A stretch of 64,000 bases of DNA from Paludibacter sp. (GTDB lineage: Bacteria; Bacteroidota; Bacteroidia; Bacteroidales; Paludibacteraceae), in the NCBI RefSeq assembly GCF_009712605.1, contig NZ_WASO01000001.1, forward strand, positions 248,001 to 312,000, read 5' to 3'. Below are positions 8,954 through 17,715 of the stretch, one piece after another. The translations under genes were made by a program, and so were the position numbers. The first letter of the stretch is position 1. The number at the start of each line of letters is the position of its first letter. The notes beneath the pieces were generated by a model, which saw only the letters and a list, made by a program, of their open reading frames with translations, did no database searches and was not told the origin of the DNA.

Positions 8954-9261
8954 ATTCATGATTTGAAAATTTGAGAATTTGAGAATTTGAAAATGAATAT
9001 GCAAGAGCAAGATCTAAATACTCGAATATGATTGTTTTTTATCATCTCTGGAGAAACCAGACCCGAAGGGATAAAAAAGATACCAAACTGACGGAAAGCT
9101 GTTTGAGTGAGTAGGCCAGTTGCAGAAGTTTGGTGATGAGAAAATGTTTCATGGCCGAGCGAACGAGTTCTTTCCGTCTATGTTTTTGCTTACTTTTTGC
9201 GCCAAAAAGTAAGGCTTGCCGCAGGCAAAAGCCAAATTAAGAATTGAATAATTTATAATTA
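8954..9261. other. Intergenic region with AT-rich tandem repeats and two hairpins
   Basis: No gene is seen in these 308 bp. Positions 8961-8993 hold tandem copies of an ATTTGA(G/A)A unit. A perfect 11-bp-arm hairpin at 9189-9213 (CTTACTTTTTG arms, CGC loop) and a second at 9216-9228 (TTGCC/GGCAA) lie toward the right end. The first hairpin is the same element found in the larger dispersed repeats at 13751-13960 and 44322-44529. Confidence 0.7.
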
Positions 9262-10407
9262 ATGAATATGACTACACGACGCAACTTTCTGAAAACATCC
9301 GCGTTGGTAACGGCCGGTTCGCTGATTACTCCGGCTTCGATATTTTCACAATCAAACAAGTCCTCCCGTTTGGGTGGCAGCAAAACCATGCAACTGACGT
9401 TCAAACCCTACGAAGCCAAGCTGGTGCACCCGTTCACCGTGTCGGGCTATACCCGCACCACCACGCCTATCGTGCTGACTGAGATTACTTACGATGGCGT
9501 GACCGGTTACGGCGAGGCCGCCATGCCTCCCTATCTCGGAGAGACCATCGCGTCGGTGACGGCTTTTCTCGAAAAGGTTAATCTCAAACAATTCAGCAAT
9601 CCGTTTGAGCTGGACGATATCCTTGCGTATGTCGATTCCATAACCATTAATAATACCGCCGCAAAAGCTTCGGTGGATATTGCACTGCACGATTTGGTGG
9701 GCAAGCTGATCGGTCGTCCCTGGCATCAGATTTGGGGCTACACGGCATCCAAAGCGCCGGTTTCCACCTTTACCATCGGTATCGATACCGAAGAGATGGT
9801 GAAACAGAAAACCCGCGAAACGGAACAGTTCAAAGTGCTTAAGGTGAAACTGGGTGTCGATGAAGTTTCTGATAAGATGATTATCAATGCTGTTCGCTCG
9901 GTGACCGATAAACCCCTCCGTGTGGATGCCAATCAGGGTTGGAAAGACAAACACTACGCCCTGAAAATGATCGAGTGGCTGGCTGCCAAAAATGTGGAAT
10001 TCGTGGAACAACCGTTGCCCAAACATAACCTCGATGATATGGCCTGGCTTACCGAGCACAGTCCGTTGCCTACTATTGCCGACGAATCGTGTCAGCGACT
10101 GGAAGATATTCCCCGTTTGAAAGGTGTTTTCGACGGCATCAATATCAAGTTGATGAAATGTACGGGTATGCGCGAGGCCAATAAGATGATCAGCATGGCT
10201 GAATCGTATGGTATGAAGCTGATGATCGGTTGCATGACCGAGACTTCGTGTGCCATCTCGGCGGCGGCACAGCTGGCTCCGAAGATGAATTTTGCCGATC
10301 TGGACGGAAATCTGTTGATTGCTAACGATTGTTTTACCGGCATGAAACTGGTAGACGGAAAAATTACACTGAATAACGAACCCGGAATCGGGATCAAAAA
10401 GATTTGA
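9262..10407 (+). CDS. Tat-exported dipeptide epimerase (L-Ala-D/L-Glu type)
   Basis: 381-residue member of the enolase superfamily, muconate-lactonising subgroup. The N-terminus has a twin-arginine signal (TTRRNFLKTSALVTAGSLI), so the enzyme is predicted to be exported folded. The catalytic set is present: K194-V-K196 as the 2-base Lys, metal ligands Asp222 (RVDANQGW), Glu in EFVEQPL and Asp274 (IADESC), and the opposite Lys in NIKLMK (Lys296/Lys299). This pattern with the C-terminal capping segment fits L-Ala-D/L-Glu epimerases (YkfB/YcjG), which convert the D-Glu of wall-derived dipeptide to L-Glu. It follows the NlpC/P60 peptidase that would make its substrate. Most characterised members are cytoplasmic, so the Tat signal is the unusual feature. 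Specificity for other dipeptides cannot be ruled out. Confidence 0.9.
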   Translation: MNMTTRRNFLKTSALVTAGSLITPASIFSQSNKSSRLGGSKTMQLTFKPYEAKLVHPFTVSGYTRTTTPIVLTEITYDGVTGYGEAAMPPYLGETIASVTAFLEKVNLKQFSNPFELDDILAYVDSITINNTAAKASVDIALHDLVGKLIGRPWHQIWGYTASKAPVSTFTIGIDTEEMVKQKTRETEQFKVLKVKLGVDEVSDKMIINAVRSVTDKPLRVDANQGWKDKHYALKMIEWLAAKNVEFVEQPLPKHNLDDMAWLTEHSPLPTIADESCQRLEDIPRLKGVFDGINIKLMKCTGMREANKMISMAESYGMKLMIGCMTETSCAISAAAQLAPKMNFADLDGNLLIANDCFTGMKLVDGKITLNNEPGIGIKKI

Positions 10408-10480
10408 GGATGTGACCTTATCTGCCCTTCGGCTTTCGAATCGCCTTCAGTAGTCCGAATAAGGCCTATGTTTGTTTTTT

Positions 10481-10556
10481 ACCCCAACCCCTGAAGGGGC
10501 TATAAATCTGCTGTTTTTATTGGCGTAAAAGTCCCCTTAAGGGGATGTAGGGGTAG
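10481..10556. repeat. Short inverted-repeat element rich in CCCC/GGGG
   Basis: Left arm 10481-10500 (ACCCCAACCCCTGAAGGGGC) and right arm 10531-10554 are imperfect inverted repeats around a 30-bp AT-rich centre, and each arm also contains its own CCCCT..AGGGG dyad. This form is a common intergenic repeat in Bacteroidota genomes. No transposase gene is linked. It sits between the epimerase and amidase genes. Confidence 0.75.
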
Positions 10557-10650
10557 AAACCTGAGATGGTATTCGGTTTATGAGTTTGTAAATAACAACA
10601 TTGACTTTTGAGGCATCTTCTTAAGGGAGAGGTCAAAACTATAAAAAAGC

Positions 10651-13600
10651 ATGAAATTAATACTCTGGAAAGCAGCTTCTGTCTGCTTGTTGATGCTGGC
10701 AACGTCTGTTTTGTCGGCGCAGGAAATCACGGATGCCGGCCTGAAAAAGGCAATATCTGACTCGTTGACGGCATACTGCAAGAAACAAATTGCAGCAACA
10801 ACTTCGGTAAAGGCGATTGTACTCGATAAACACGCTAAAAATGTGGTGGTTTCTATGGACGAGAGGTTGGCATATATCACCATTAACGAGCAAAATGCCG
10901 CTGCAATGCAGGCGTGCGTGCATCGTTTGTTGCCCGATTCGTTGCAGAAATATGAACTGACAATTTTTTCCGACGGTCAGAAACTGAGCGAACTGATTCC
11001 GAATGTTTATCGTACTTCGGATAAGGATAAAAACCGTATTTTCAATAACAAAGAAAACAAGGTGCCGCTGGTGGAAAATATTTCCGAACCCTACAAAATA
11101 AAGAGCGGCTTGCAAAACAAACACATTGCGCTGTGGCAGAGTCACGGTTGGTACTACGAGCAAAAACTGGCACGCTGGGAGTGGCAACGGGCCCGTATGT
11201 TCCAGTCTGTAGAAGACCTGTTCCCGCAGAGTTTTGTGTTGCCTTATCTGGTTCCCATGCTCGAAAATGCAGGTGCCAACGTGCTTTTGCCCCGCGAGCG
11301 CGATTACCACAGCGTGGAGGTGATTGTGGATAACGATGCTTCGCGTTACGGTTCTCAATACAGGGAACAAAATGGTGCCGAAAGCTGGAGTGTTGGTGAA
11401 GGAACCGGTTTTGCCGAAAAACGGAAAGAATATACCGACGGTCAGAATCCGTTTACCGAAGGAACCTTCCGTCAGATAAATACGATTAAAAAAGGCAAAG
11501 AGAGCCTTGTCGAATGGCTGCCCGATATGCCCGAACGGGGAAATTATGCACTCTATGTTTCGTACAAATCGTTGACAAACAGTGCCACTGATGCGCGCTA
11601 CACCGTCTATCATCTTGGTGGAAAAACCGAATTCAAAGTCAATCAGACGATGGGTGGCGGAACCTGGATTTATCTTGGAACCTTCGCGTTCGATAAAGGC
11701 AGTAACGAAGCTTGTCGCATCACACTATCAAACGTTTCTGGCAAAAAAGGTTGTGTAGTGACCGCCGATGCGGTAAAAATTGGTGGAGGAACGGGTAATA
11801 TAGCCCGCATGCCCAATCCGGAAGGCTTTATGGCCGGCACTTCCAAGCATCTTGACGGAGGTGCGAAAGAGTCGATTGTGCCGCAGTTGCCAATCAAATT
11901 TACACCCGAAACCAGCGGGGGACCACGTTATATTGAGGGTGCCCGTTACTGGTTGCAGTGGGCCGGAATGCCCGATTCGATCTACAGTCGTACCCATTTC
12001 AACAACGATTATTCCGACGATTTTCAGAGTCGCGGTTACTGGGTAAATTATCTGGCCGGCGGTTCGAAGGTGTTGCCGGGGAAAGATGGACTTCATATTC
12101 CTGTCGATCTGGCACTGGCGTTTCATACCGATGCCGGTTATACGCCGAACGACTCTATTATCGGAACGTTGGGGATTTTCATGACACATCACAACAATGA
12201 ACAATTTGAAAACGGGCAATCGCGTTGGGCTTCGCGCGACCTGACATCGTTGGTGATGGATCAGATTGTGAGTGATATTCGTGCCGGTTTTGAACCGAAA
12301 TGGACACGCCGGGCAATGTGGAATAAGTCGTATAGCGAGGCGCGTGTGCCGAATGTACCTACCATGCTGCTCGAACTGCTCTCGCACGAGAATTTTGCCG
12401 ATATGCGCTACGGACTCGATCCCCGTTTCCGTTTTACGGTAAGTCGTGCCATTTACAAAGGAATGCTCCGGTTTTTGGCAGGACAATACGGTTTCAAATA
12501 CGTGGTGCAACCGCTTCCGGTGGAGGCTTTCAGCAGTCGTTTTGTCGGAGAAAAGAGTGTCGAATTAAAATGGAAAGCCGTCAACGATTCTCTTGAGCCG
12601 ACAGCCGTACCAACTCAGTATGTGGTTTATACCCGTGTGGGCAACGGCGATTTCGACAATGGCAAAATAGTGAAAGGAACATCGTGTAAACTCGATGTTG
12701 AGAAAGATAAAATTTACAGTTTCAAAGTCGCAGCCGTGAACGACGGTGGCGTTAGCTTCCCTTCCGAAGTTCTTTCCGTTTGCCGTAAAAGCAACGAAAA
12801 AGGGGTAGCAATGATTATTAACGGGTTTACCCGCATCAGCGCTCCGGCCAGCTGGGCGACACAGGATTCGATTACCGGATTCACTGATTTTATTGATCAC
12901 GGAGTACCCGACAAAGTACAGTTCAACTACGTCGGCAGCCAGTATGAATTCCGCCGCAGTGTGGGATGGATGGACGATGATTCTCCCGGTTTTGGCGGAA
13001 GCAATGCTGATCGCGAGCATCAGGTCATTGCAGGAAACAGTTTTGACTATCCGGTTGTGCATGGAGCCGCTTTTGCGGAAAACGGGTATTCTTTTGTATC
13101 TGCAAGTAAACAGTCGATTGCCGATTGCCATGTGGATATTGAAGGATATGCTGTTGCGGATGTGATTTTGGGCAAAGAAAAAGAGTGGGTGACAGCCCAC
13201 GGAGCAAAGCCAGCGATGTTCAAAACCTTCCCTGTGGGATTGCAATCGGTTCTGACCGATTATTGTTTGCAGGGCGGTAATTTGTTGGTGACAGGAGCTT
13301 ATGTCGGAACCGATCTGTGGGACAATCCGCGCGCTTCGAAGGCCGATCGTGCCTGGGCAATGAATATTCTGAAATTCAAGTGGCGAAACGATGCCGGAGC
13401 CGTTACCGGGCGCTTCAAAGCAGTTGCATCACCTTTCCCGTCGTTTGCCGGAAATTACAATTATTACAATGAACTGAACGGTGAATCGTACGTGGTGGAA
13501 CGTCCCGATGGTATTGAACCTGCCGACAAAAACGGCTACACTATTTTCCGTTATTCGGAGAATAACCTGAGTGCCGGAGTGGCCTACAAAGGCGATTATG

Positions 13601-13704
13601 CAAGTTGTGTGCTCGGTATTCCTTTCGAAGCCGTGAAGCCTGAAATGCGAAGCGGATTGATGAAAAGCATCCTGACCTTTTTTGAACAGAAGATCAGCAA
13701 ATGA
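10651..13704 (+). CDS. Large exported N-acetylmuramoyl-L-alanine amidase-like protein with inserted golvesin-like and C-terminal Fn3 domains
   Basis: 1017 residues with a signal peptide (MKLILWKAASVCLLMLATSVLSA). Homologues are often named 'xanthan lyase', but the sequence points to a zinc amidase of the Amidase_3 fold split by an insertion. The first half is at residues about 155-220 (HIALWQSHGWYYE, then ENAGANVLLPRERD). A beta-rich golvesin C-terminal-like module follows at about 225-380. The second half carries the His ligand in AFHTDAG (about 491) and the catalytic Glu region MLLELLSHENFADMRYG (about 572-588). Residues about 625-710 are fibronectin type III-like, and about 715-1017 form an unassigned Rossmann-like C-terminal region. 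The likely role is cutting the MurNAc-L-Ala bond of imported wall fragments. The zinc-ligand assignment is by eye. Confidence 0.75.
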   Translation: MKLILWKAASVCLLMLATSVLSAQEITDAGLKKAISDSLTAYCKKQIAATTSVKAIVLDKHAKNVVVSMDERLAYITINEQNAAAMQACVHRLLPDSLQKYELTIFSDGQKLSELIPNVYRTSDKDKNRIFNNKENKVPLVENISEPYKIKSGLQNKHIALWQSHGWYYEQKLARWEWQRARMFQSVEDLFPQSFVLPYLVPMLENAGANVLLPRERDYHSVEVIVDNDASRYGSQYREQNGAESWSVGEGTGFAEKRKEYTDGQNPFTEGTFRQINTIKKGKESLVEWLPDMPERGNYALYVSYKSLTNSATDARYTVYHLGGKTEFKVNQTMGGGTWIYLGTFAFDKGSNEACRITLSNVSGKKGCVVTADAVKIGGGTGNIARMPNPEGFMAGTSKHLDGGAKESIVPQLPIKFTPETSGGPRYIEGARYWLQWAGMPDSIYSRTHFNNDYSDDFQSRGYWVNYLAGGSKVLPGKDGLHIPVDLALAFHTDAGYTPNDSIIGTLGIFMTHHNNEQFENGQSRWASRDLTSLVMDQIVSDIRAGFEPKWTRRAMWNKSYSEARVPNVPTMLLELLSHENFADMRYGLDPRFRFTVSRAIYKGMLRFLAGQYGFKYVVQPLPVEAFSSRFVGEKSVELKWKAVNDSLEPTAVPTQYVVYTRVGNGDFDNGKIVKGTSCKLDVEKDKIYSFKVAAVNDGGVSFPSEVLSVCRKSNEKGVAMIINGFTRISAPASWATQDSITGFTDFIDHGVPDKVQFNYVGSQYEFRRSVGWMDDDSPGFGGSNADREHQVIAGNSFDYPVVHGAAFAENGYSFVSASKQSIADCHVDIEGYAVADVILGKEKEWVTAHGAKPAMFKTFPVGLQSVLTDYCLQGGNLLVTGAYVGTDLWDNPRASKADRAWAMNILKFKWRNDAGAVTGRFKAVASPFPSFAGNYNYYNELNGESYVVERPDGIEPADKNGYTIFRYSENNLSAGVAYKGDYASCVLGIPFEAVKPEMRSGLMKSILTFFEQKISK

Positions 13705-13750
13705 TCCGGAAGTTTGTGGATTTGCAAATGCTGCTACGTCAGATTAGGAA

Positions 13751-13960
13751 CGGCCTTGTCCGGTGAGCCAAAAAACAAGAGAGACAAGCGTGAAATTGTC
13801 CATTGATTGAAGCTCCTGACGAAAGGAAGGAGCAAGTTTGGACAATTTAGCTTGACGAACGTCAGTTTTTTGAGCGAAGCGGGCATAGCCTTGAATTTTT
13901 TGCTTACTTTTTGTTTTAAGACAAAAAGTAAGTCGGGGTCATAGGGGTGGAAACCCCTTA
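13751..13960. repeat. Dispersed repeat, copy A
   Basis: About 210 bp that match 44322-44529 at both ends, with long identical blocks such as CGGCCTTGTCCGGTGAGCCA and a 40-bp block that starts near CAGTTTTTTGAGCG. It contains a hairpin at 13903-13932 and ends in a GGGG..CCCC dyad. Open frames across it have no family signal. It occupies most of the gap between the amidase and namZ genes. Confidence 0.85.
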
Positions 13961-14002
13961 CCAACTGAAAGTAAGTAAAATCATTTGATAATATTCTTTT
14001 GT

Positions 14003-15169
14003 ATGAAACGATTTGTTCTGTTAGCAATAGCTGCGTTTGCTTTGCAAATGTGTGTGGTCGCACAAGTCAAAGTGGGTGCCGAAAGTGTGGATGAATATCT
14101 TCCGTTGTTGCAGGGAAAACGGGTGGGTGTACTCTCCAATCAGACCGGCGTGATCGGAAAAGAACATATAGTGGATTTTCTGCACAGAAAAGGAGTGAAT
14201 CTCGTGTGCATCTTTTCGCCCGAACACGGATTTCGGGGAACGGCCGATGCCGGGGAGCATGTCTCCAGTTCTGTTGACGAAAAGACCGGAATTCCTATAA
14301 AATCGCTCTACGACGGCAATACCGGCAAGCCCAGCGACGCGGTTATGAAGTCGATCGATGTGCTGGTGTACGACTTGCAGGATGTGGGGTTGCGTTTTTA
14401 CACCTATCTGACGACGATGGTGCGCATGATGGATGCCTGTGCCGCCAATCACGTAAAGATGGTTATCCTCGACCGTCCCAACCCTAATGGACATTATGTC
14501 GACGGACCGATACTCGATTTGAAATATCGCTCGGGTGTGGGATGGATTCCTGTGCCCGTGGTTCACGGCATGACACTTGGAGAAATGGCCGGCATGGTGA
14601 ACGGTGAAAAATGGTTGACGAACGGAGCACAATGCGATGTGAAAGTGATTAAATGCAAAAACTATACACACGCAACGCTCTATCAGTTGCCCATTGCGCC
14701 ATCACCCAACCTGAAAGATATGCGTTCGATTTATCTCTACCCTTCGTTATGCTATTTCGAAGCCACGCCGGTAAGTCTGGGGCGCGGTACCGATGCGCCG
14801 TTCGAGCAATACGGACATCCAAATATGTTGGGTTATAGCTACAGTTTTACGCCCCGTAGCATTGCCGGTGCCAAATTTCCTCCGCAACTCGACCGCCTGT
14901 GTCGTGGCGTCGATTTGAGAAGCGTGCCTTCAAACGAAGTGTTGTTTCAAAAGGGTGTCGATCTGAGTTACCTGATTGATGCCTATAAAAATCTCAATAT
15001 GGACGATTTCTTCTTCAATAGCTTCTTCGAGAAACTGATCGGAGTGAGCTATGTCCGCAAAATGATTGAAGAGGGAAAAAGTGCCGATGAGATCAAAGCC
15101 CGTTGGAAGGATGACGTGGAAAAATTCAAACAACAACGCAAGCCCTATTTGCTCTACCCCGAAAAATAA
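14003..15169 (+). CDS. namZ: Exo-beta-N-acetylmuramidase NamZ (DUF1343, GH171)
   Basis: 388-residue exported protein; ATG 14003 gives a clean signal peptide (MKRFVLLAIAAFALQMCVVAQ). It is a full-length DUF1343 protein with the family hallmarks: GVLSNQTGVIGKEHIVD, the FSPEHGFRG motif with a conserved Glu, DVLVYDLQDVGLRFYTYLTT, ILDRPNPNG and VPVVHGMTLGEMAGM. The founding member (YbbC) of Bacillus subtilis removes non-reducing terminal MurNAc from peptidoglycan chains and muropeptides, in concert with NagZ and AmiE. Here it is followed after 36 bp by a GH20 hexosaminidase that could remove the alternating GlcNAc. The repeat element upstream makes a separate promoter possible, but none was clear. 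Confidence 0.92.
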   Translation: MKRFVLLAIAAFALQMCVVAQVKVGAESVDEYLPLLQGKRVGVLSNQTGVIGKEHIVDFLHRKGVNLVCIFSPEHGFRGTADAGEHVSSSVDEKTGIPIKSLYDGNTGKPSDAVMKSIDVLVYDLQDVGLRFYTYLTTMVRMMDACAANHVKMVILDRPNPNGHYVDGPILDLKYRSGVGWIPVPVVHGMTLGEMAGMVNGEKWLTNGAQCDVKVIKCKNYTHATLYQLPIAPSPNLKDMRSIYLYPSLCYFEATPVSLGRGTDAPFEQYGHPNMLGYSYSFTPRSIAGAKFPPQLDRLCRGVDLRSVPSNEVLFQKGVDLSYLIDAYKNLNMDDFFFNSFFEKLIGVSYVRKMIEEGKSADEIKARWKDDVEKFKQQRKPYLLYPEK

Positions 15170-15205
15170 CAGGATTCCTTTTAAGCTAAAACTAAACCGA
15201 TAACG

Positions 15206-17710
15206 ATGAAAAAGCTTTTGTCAACCCTTGTTTTGTCTTTACTTTGTGGTATTATGTCCGCTCAATCGTATAATCTGATACCCCGTCCCGTGGAGGTCAT
15301 TCCGGCACAGGGCACTTTCCCGCTTACTTCGGCAACCCCTATTGTAGCCGGAAAAGAAGGTAAACAAGTCGCAGTTTATCTCCAGCAAAAACTTAACCGG
15401 TCGACCGGAATGCCTTTTAAACTGGTTGTAGCCCCGGCAGCTGGGTCGATTGAATTGGTTGTCAATCCGTCCTTGGATATCCCTGCCGAAGGGTACCTGC
15501 TGTCGGTGACCGATAAAGGGGTGAAAATTCAGGGTAAAGATGCCGATGGATTATTTTATGGTGTGCAAACGTTGTTGCAACTGTTCCCTCCGCAGGTTTA
15601 TGCTTCGCAACTTCAGAGCGGTGTTCAGTGGGCTATCCCGGCAGTGTCGGTCAAAGATTACCCCCGCTTTCATTACCGGGGAATGATGCTCGACGTGGTG
15701 CGTCAGTTTTTTGACGAGCAAACCGTGAAGAATTACATCGACTGGCTGGCGATGCATAAAATCAATAAATTCCACTGGCACCTGACCGACGATCAGGGAT
15801 GGCGCATTGAAATCAAGAAATATCCGAAACTTACCTCCGTGGCAGCCTGGCGTGGACCGAACGAAGCAATTGCTCCCACTCTCGGTTCGGGCGATAAACG
15901 TTACGGTGGTTTCTACACACAAAAGCAGATAAAAGAGATCGTTCGCTATGCTGCCGAACGGCATATTGAGGTGATTCCCGAAATTGATCTGCCGGGGCAT
16001 AGCCACGCTGCCGCTTCGGCCTATCCCGAAATTCTGTGTCCGACCAGCAGAGATGAGGCTAAACGTGCTGCCGATGACATGGGTGATGCCTGGTGTGTGG
16101 GTAATGAAGCTAATTTTACGATGTTGTCCAATATTTTGAAAGAAGTGGCCGCACTGTTTCCTTCAAAAATCATGCATATTGGCGGCGATGAGGTGAATAT
16201 GGCTATCTGGCCCCGTTGTCCCATCTGTTCGGCTTTTATGAAGAAAGAGAATATGAAAACCCCCGAAGAGCTGCAGAACTATTTCGTTCATCGCTTAAAT
16301 AAGATTATCGATGGTCTGGGAAAACGGATGGCCGGATGGGATGAAATACTGGATGGCGGTGATTTGGAAGGTTCTACTCAGGTGTATGCCTGGCGTTCGT
16401 TGAAGCGTGCGGAAGTTGCTACCGAAAAGGGTGTTCCTACTGTGGTAATGGTGGGGCAAAACTACTATTTCGATATGGCGCAGTCGAAGTATGAGCGTGG
16501 CCACAACTGGGCCGGACTGGTACCTCTCGATAAAGTATACGCACTCGATCCGGCTGATAATGCTGTTTTTGCACCGGAACAAGCAAAAAAGGTAGTGGGT
16601 GTGCAGGCTGCCATTTGGGCTGAACTGCTTAACGAGCCGGCTCGTTTCCTCGAATACCAATCTTATCCTCGCATTTGCGCAATGGCCGAGACGGGTTGGA
16701 CTCAGCAATCGCTGCGCAGCTGGAACGATTTTTATCAACGATTGACCGCTTCTCATTTTGAACGGATGTACAACATGGGCATTGCCTTCCGGGTGCCGTT
16801 TCCTGTTGTTACTTACAAAAACGGAGTGGTGAGCGCTACGGCTCCATATCCGGGAGCGGAAGTGCGCTATACCGCTGATGGAAGTGAACCAAATGTTTCA
16901 TCGGCTCTTTATTCTGGTCCGGTGAAAGAATTCAACTATGAGAAACTGAAATTCAAAACGATATACAAAACTCTTTCGAGCGTCGCGGTATCGCCCGAAT
17001 GTGAAAATGTGGGCAGCTGGGTATCTGACTCTGCCGCCAAACCCAAACCGCAGGTGTGGGATCTGGCTGGCATTGTCGATCGTCCCGGTATCTGGTATGC
17101 TACTTTTGTACCCGATCAGCAAACGAAAGGAGCTGCATCGGTATCGCAGGTGAGGATTTACGAAAATGGTATTGCCGTTGCCGCTGATGATAAACCCACA
17201 ACTACCGAGCGTACCCAGCGCTATCGTTTGCCGCTTTATGCTTTTGCTAAAACAAAAAAATATTCGTTGAAAGCAACGGTGCAGGGTAAAGAAAATGTTT
17301 CAGGCGTGTTGAAAATCGAACGTTCACGTTATATGGAGCCTGCTGTCGGGATTTCTGTAAATGCCAACATGAACCCGGAATATGCACGTTATCTGACAGA
17401 TTACGACTTTGAAACTGTTGCGCGCACTACAGACCGGGGAACTGCCGGACAATCGGTGACCTATGTGTTTGCTCAACCGCAGACCTGCTCAAAGATAACT
17501 TTCAACACCGGAACTCTCACCGCTTTTTATCTGTTGAAAAACGGGCATGTGGAATATTCAGTCGATGGAGATACCTGGATTCGTGGAGATAAGTTTGAGA
17601 AAGGAACTGCAGTACTTCGTCCGTCACAACCTCTCAAGGCCGTGAAAATCGTGATTGATGGTCCGAACGATGAAGCTGTTATCACGTTTCAGGATTTGCG
17701 TATTGAATAA
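15206..17710 (+). CDS. GH20 beta-N-acetylhexosaminidase with C-terminal accessory domains
   Basis: 834 residues with a signal peptide (MKKLLSTLVLSLLCGIMSAQ). Residues about 20-145 form the GH20b domain, and about 147-530 the catalytic TIM barrel with HWHLTDDQGWRIEIKKYP and the acid-base pair Asp328-Glu329 in HIGGDEVNM. Residues about 535-600 match the chitobiase/beta-hexosaminidase C-terminal fold (VRYTADGSEPNVSSALY), and the last 150 residues look like an F5/8-type C module. The enzyme removes terminal beta-linked GlcNAc or GalNAc. In this locus, removal of GlcNAc from wall glycan before NamZ takes MurNAc is the most sensible role, replacing the GH3-type NagZ that is missing here. The next gene starts 5 bp after its stop, so the two are surely co-transcribed. 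Confidence 0.93.
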   Translation: MKKLLSTLVLSLLCGIMSAQSYNLIPRPVEVIPAQGTFPLTSATPIVAGKEGKQVAVYLQQKLNRSTGMPFKLVVAPAAGSIELVVNPSLDIPAEGYLLSVTDKGVKIQGKDADGLFYGVQTLLQLFPPQVYASQLQSGVQWAIPAVSVKDYPRFHYRGMMLDVVRQFFDEQTVKNYIDWLAMHKINKFHWHLTDDQGWRIEIKKYPKLTSVAAWRGPNEAIAPTLGSGDKRYGGFYTQKQIKEIVRYAAERHIEVIPEIDLPGHSHAAASAYPEILCPTSRDEAKRAADDMGDAWCVGNEANFTMLSNILKEVAALFPSKIMHIGGDEVNMAIWPRCPICSAFMKKENMKTPEELQNYFVHRLNKIIDGLGKRMAGWDEILDGGDLEGSTQVYAWRSLKRAEVATEKGVPTVVMVGQNYYFDMAQSKYERGHNWAGLVPLDKVYALDPADNAVFAPEQAKKVVGVQAAIWAELLNEPARFLEYQSYPRICAMAETGWTQQSLRSWNDFYQRLTASHFERMYNMGIAFRVPFPVVTYKNGVVSATAPYPGAEVRYTADGSEPNVSSALYSGPVKEFNYEKLKFKTIYKTLSSVAVSPECENVGSWVSDSAAKPKPQVWDLAGIVDRPGIWYATFVPDQQTKGAASVSQVRIYENGIAVAADDKPTTTERTQRYRLPLYAFAKTKKYSLKATVQGKENVSGVLKIERSRYMEPAVGISVNANMNPEYARYLTDYDFETVARTTDRGTAGQSVTYVFAQPQTCSKITFNTGTLTAFYLLKNGHVEYSVDGDTWIRGDKFEKGTAVLRPSQPLKAVKIVIDGPNDEAVITFQDLRIE

Positions 17711-17715
17711 ACGGG

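Noticed and set aside
8954-9261. CRISPR-like array
   Set aside because: The repeats at 8961-8993 are short, contiguous and without spacers, and no cas gene is in the window.
13734-14063. Open frame of 109 codons on the - strand
   Set aside because: It covers repeat copy A and the start of namZ on the other strand and has no family signal.
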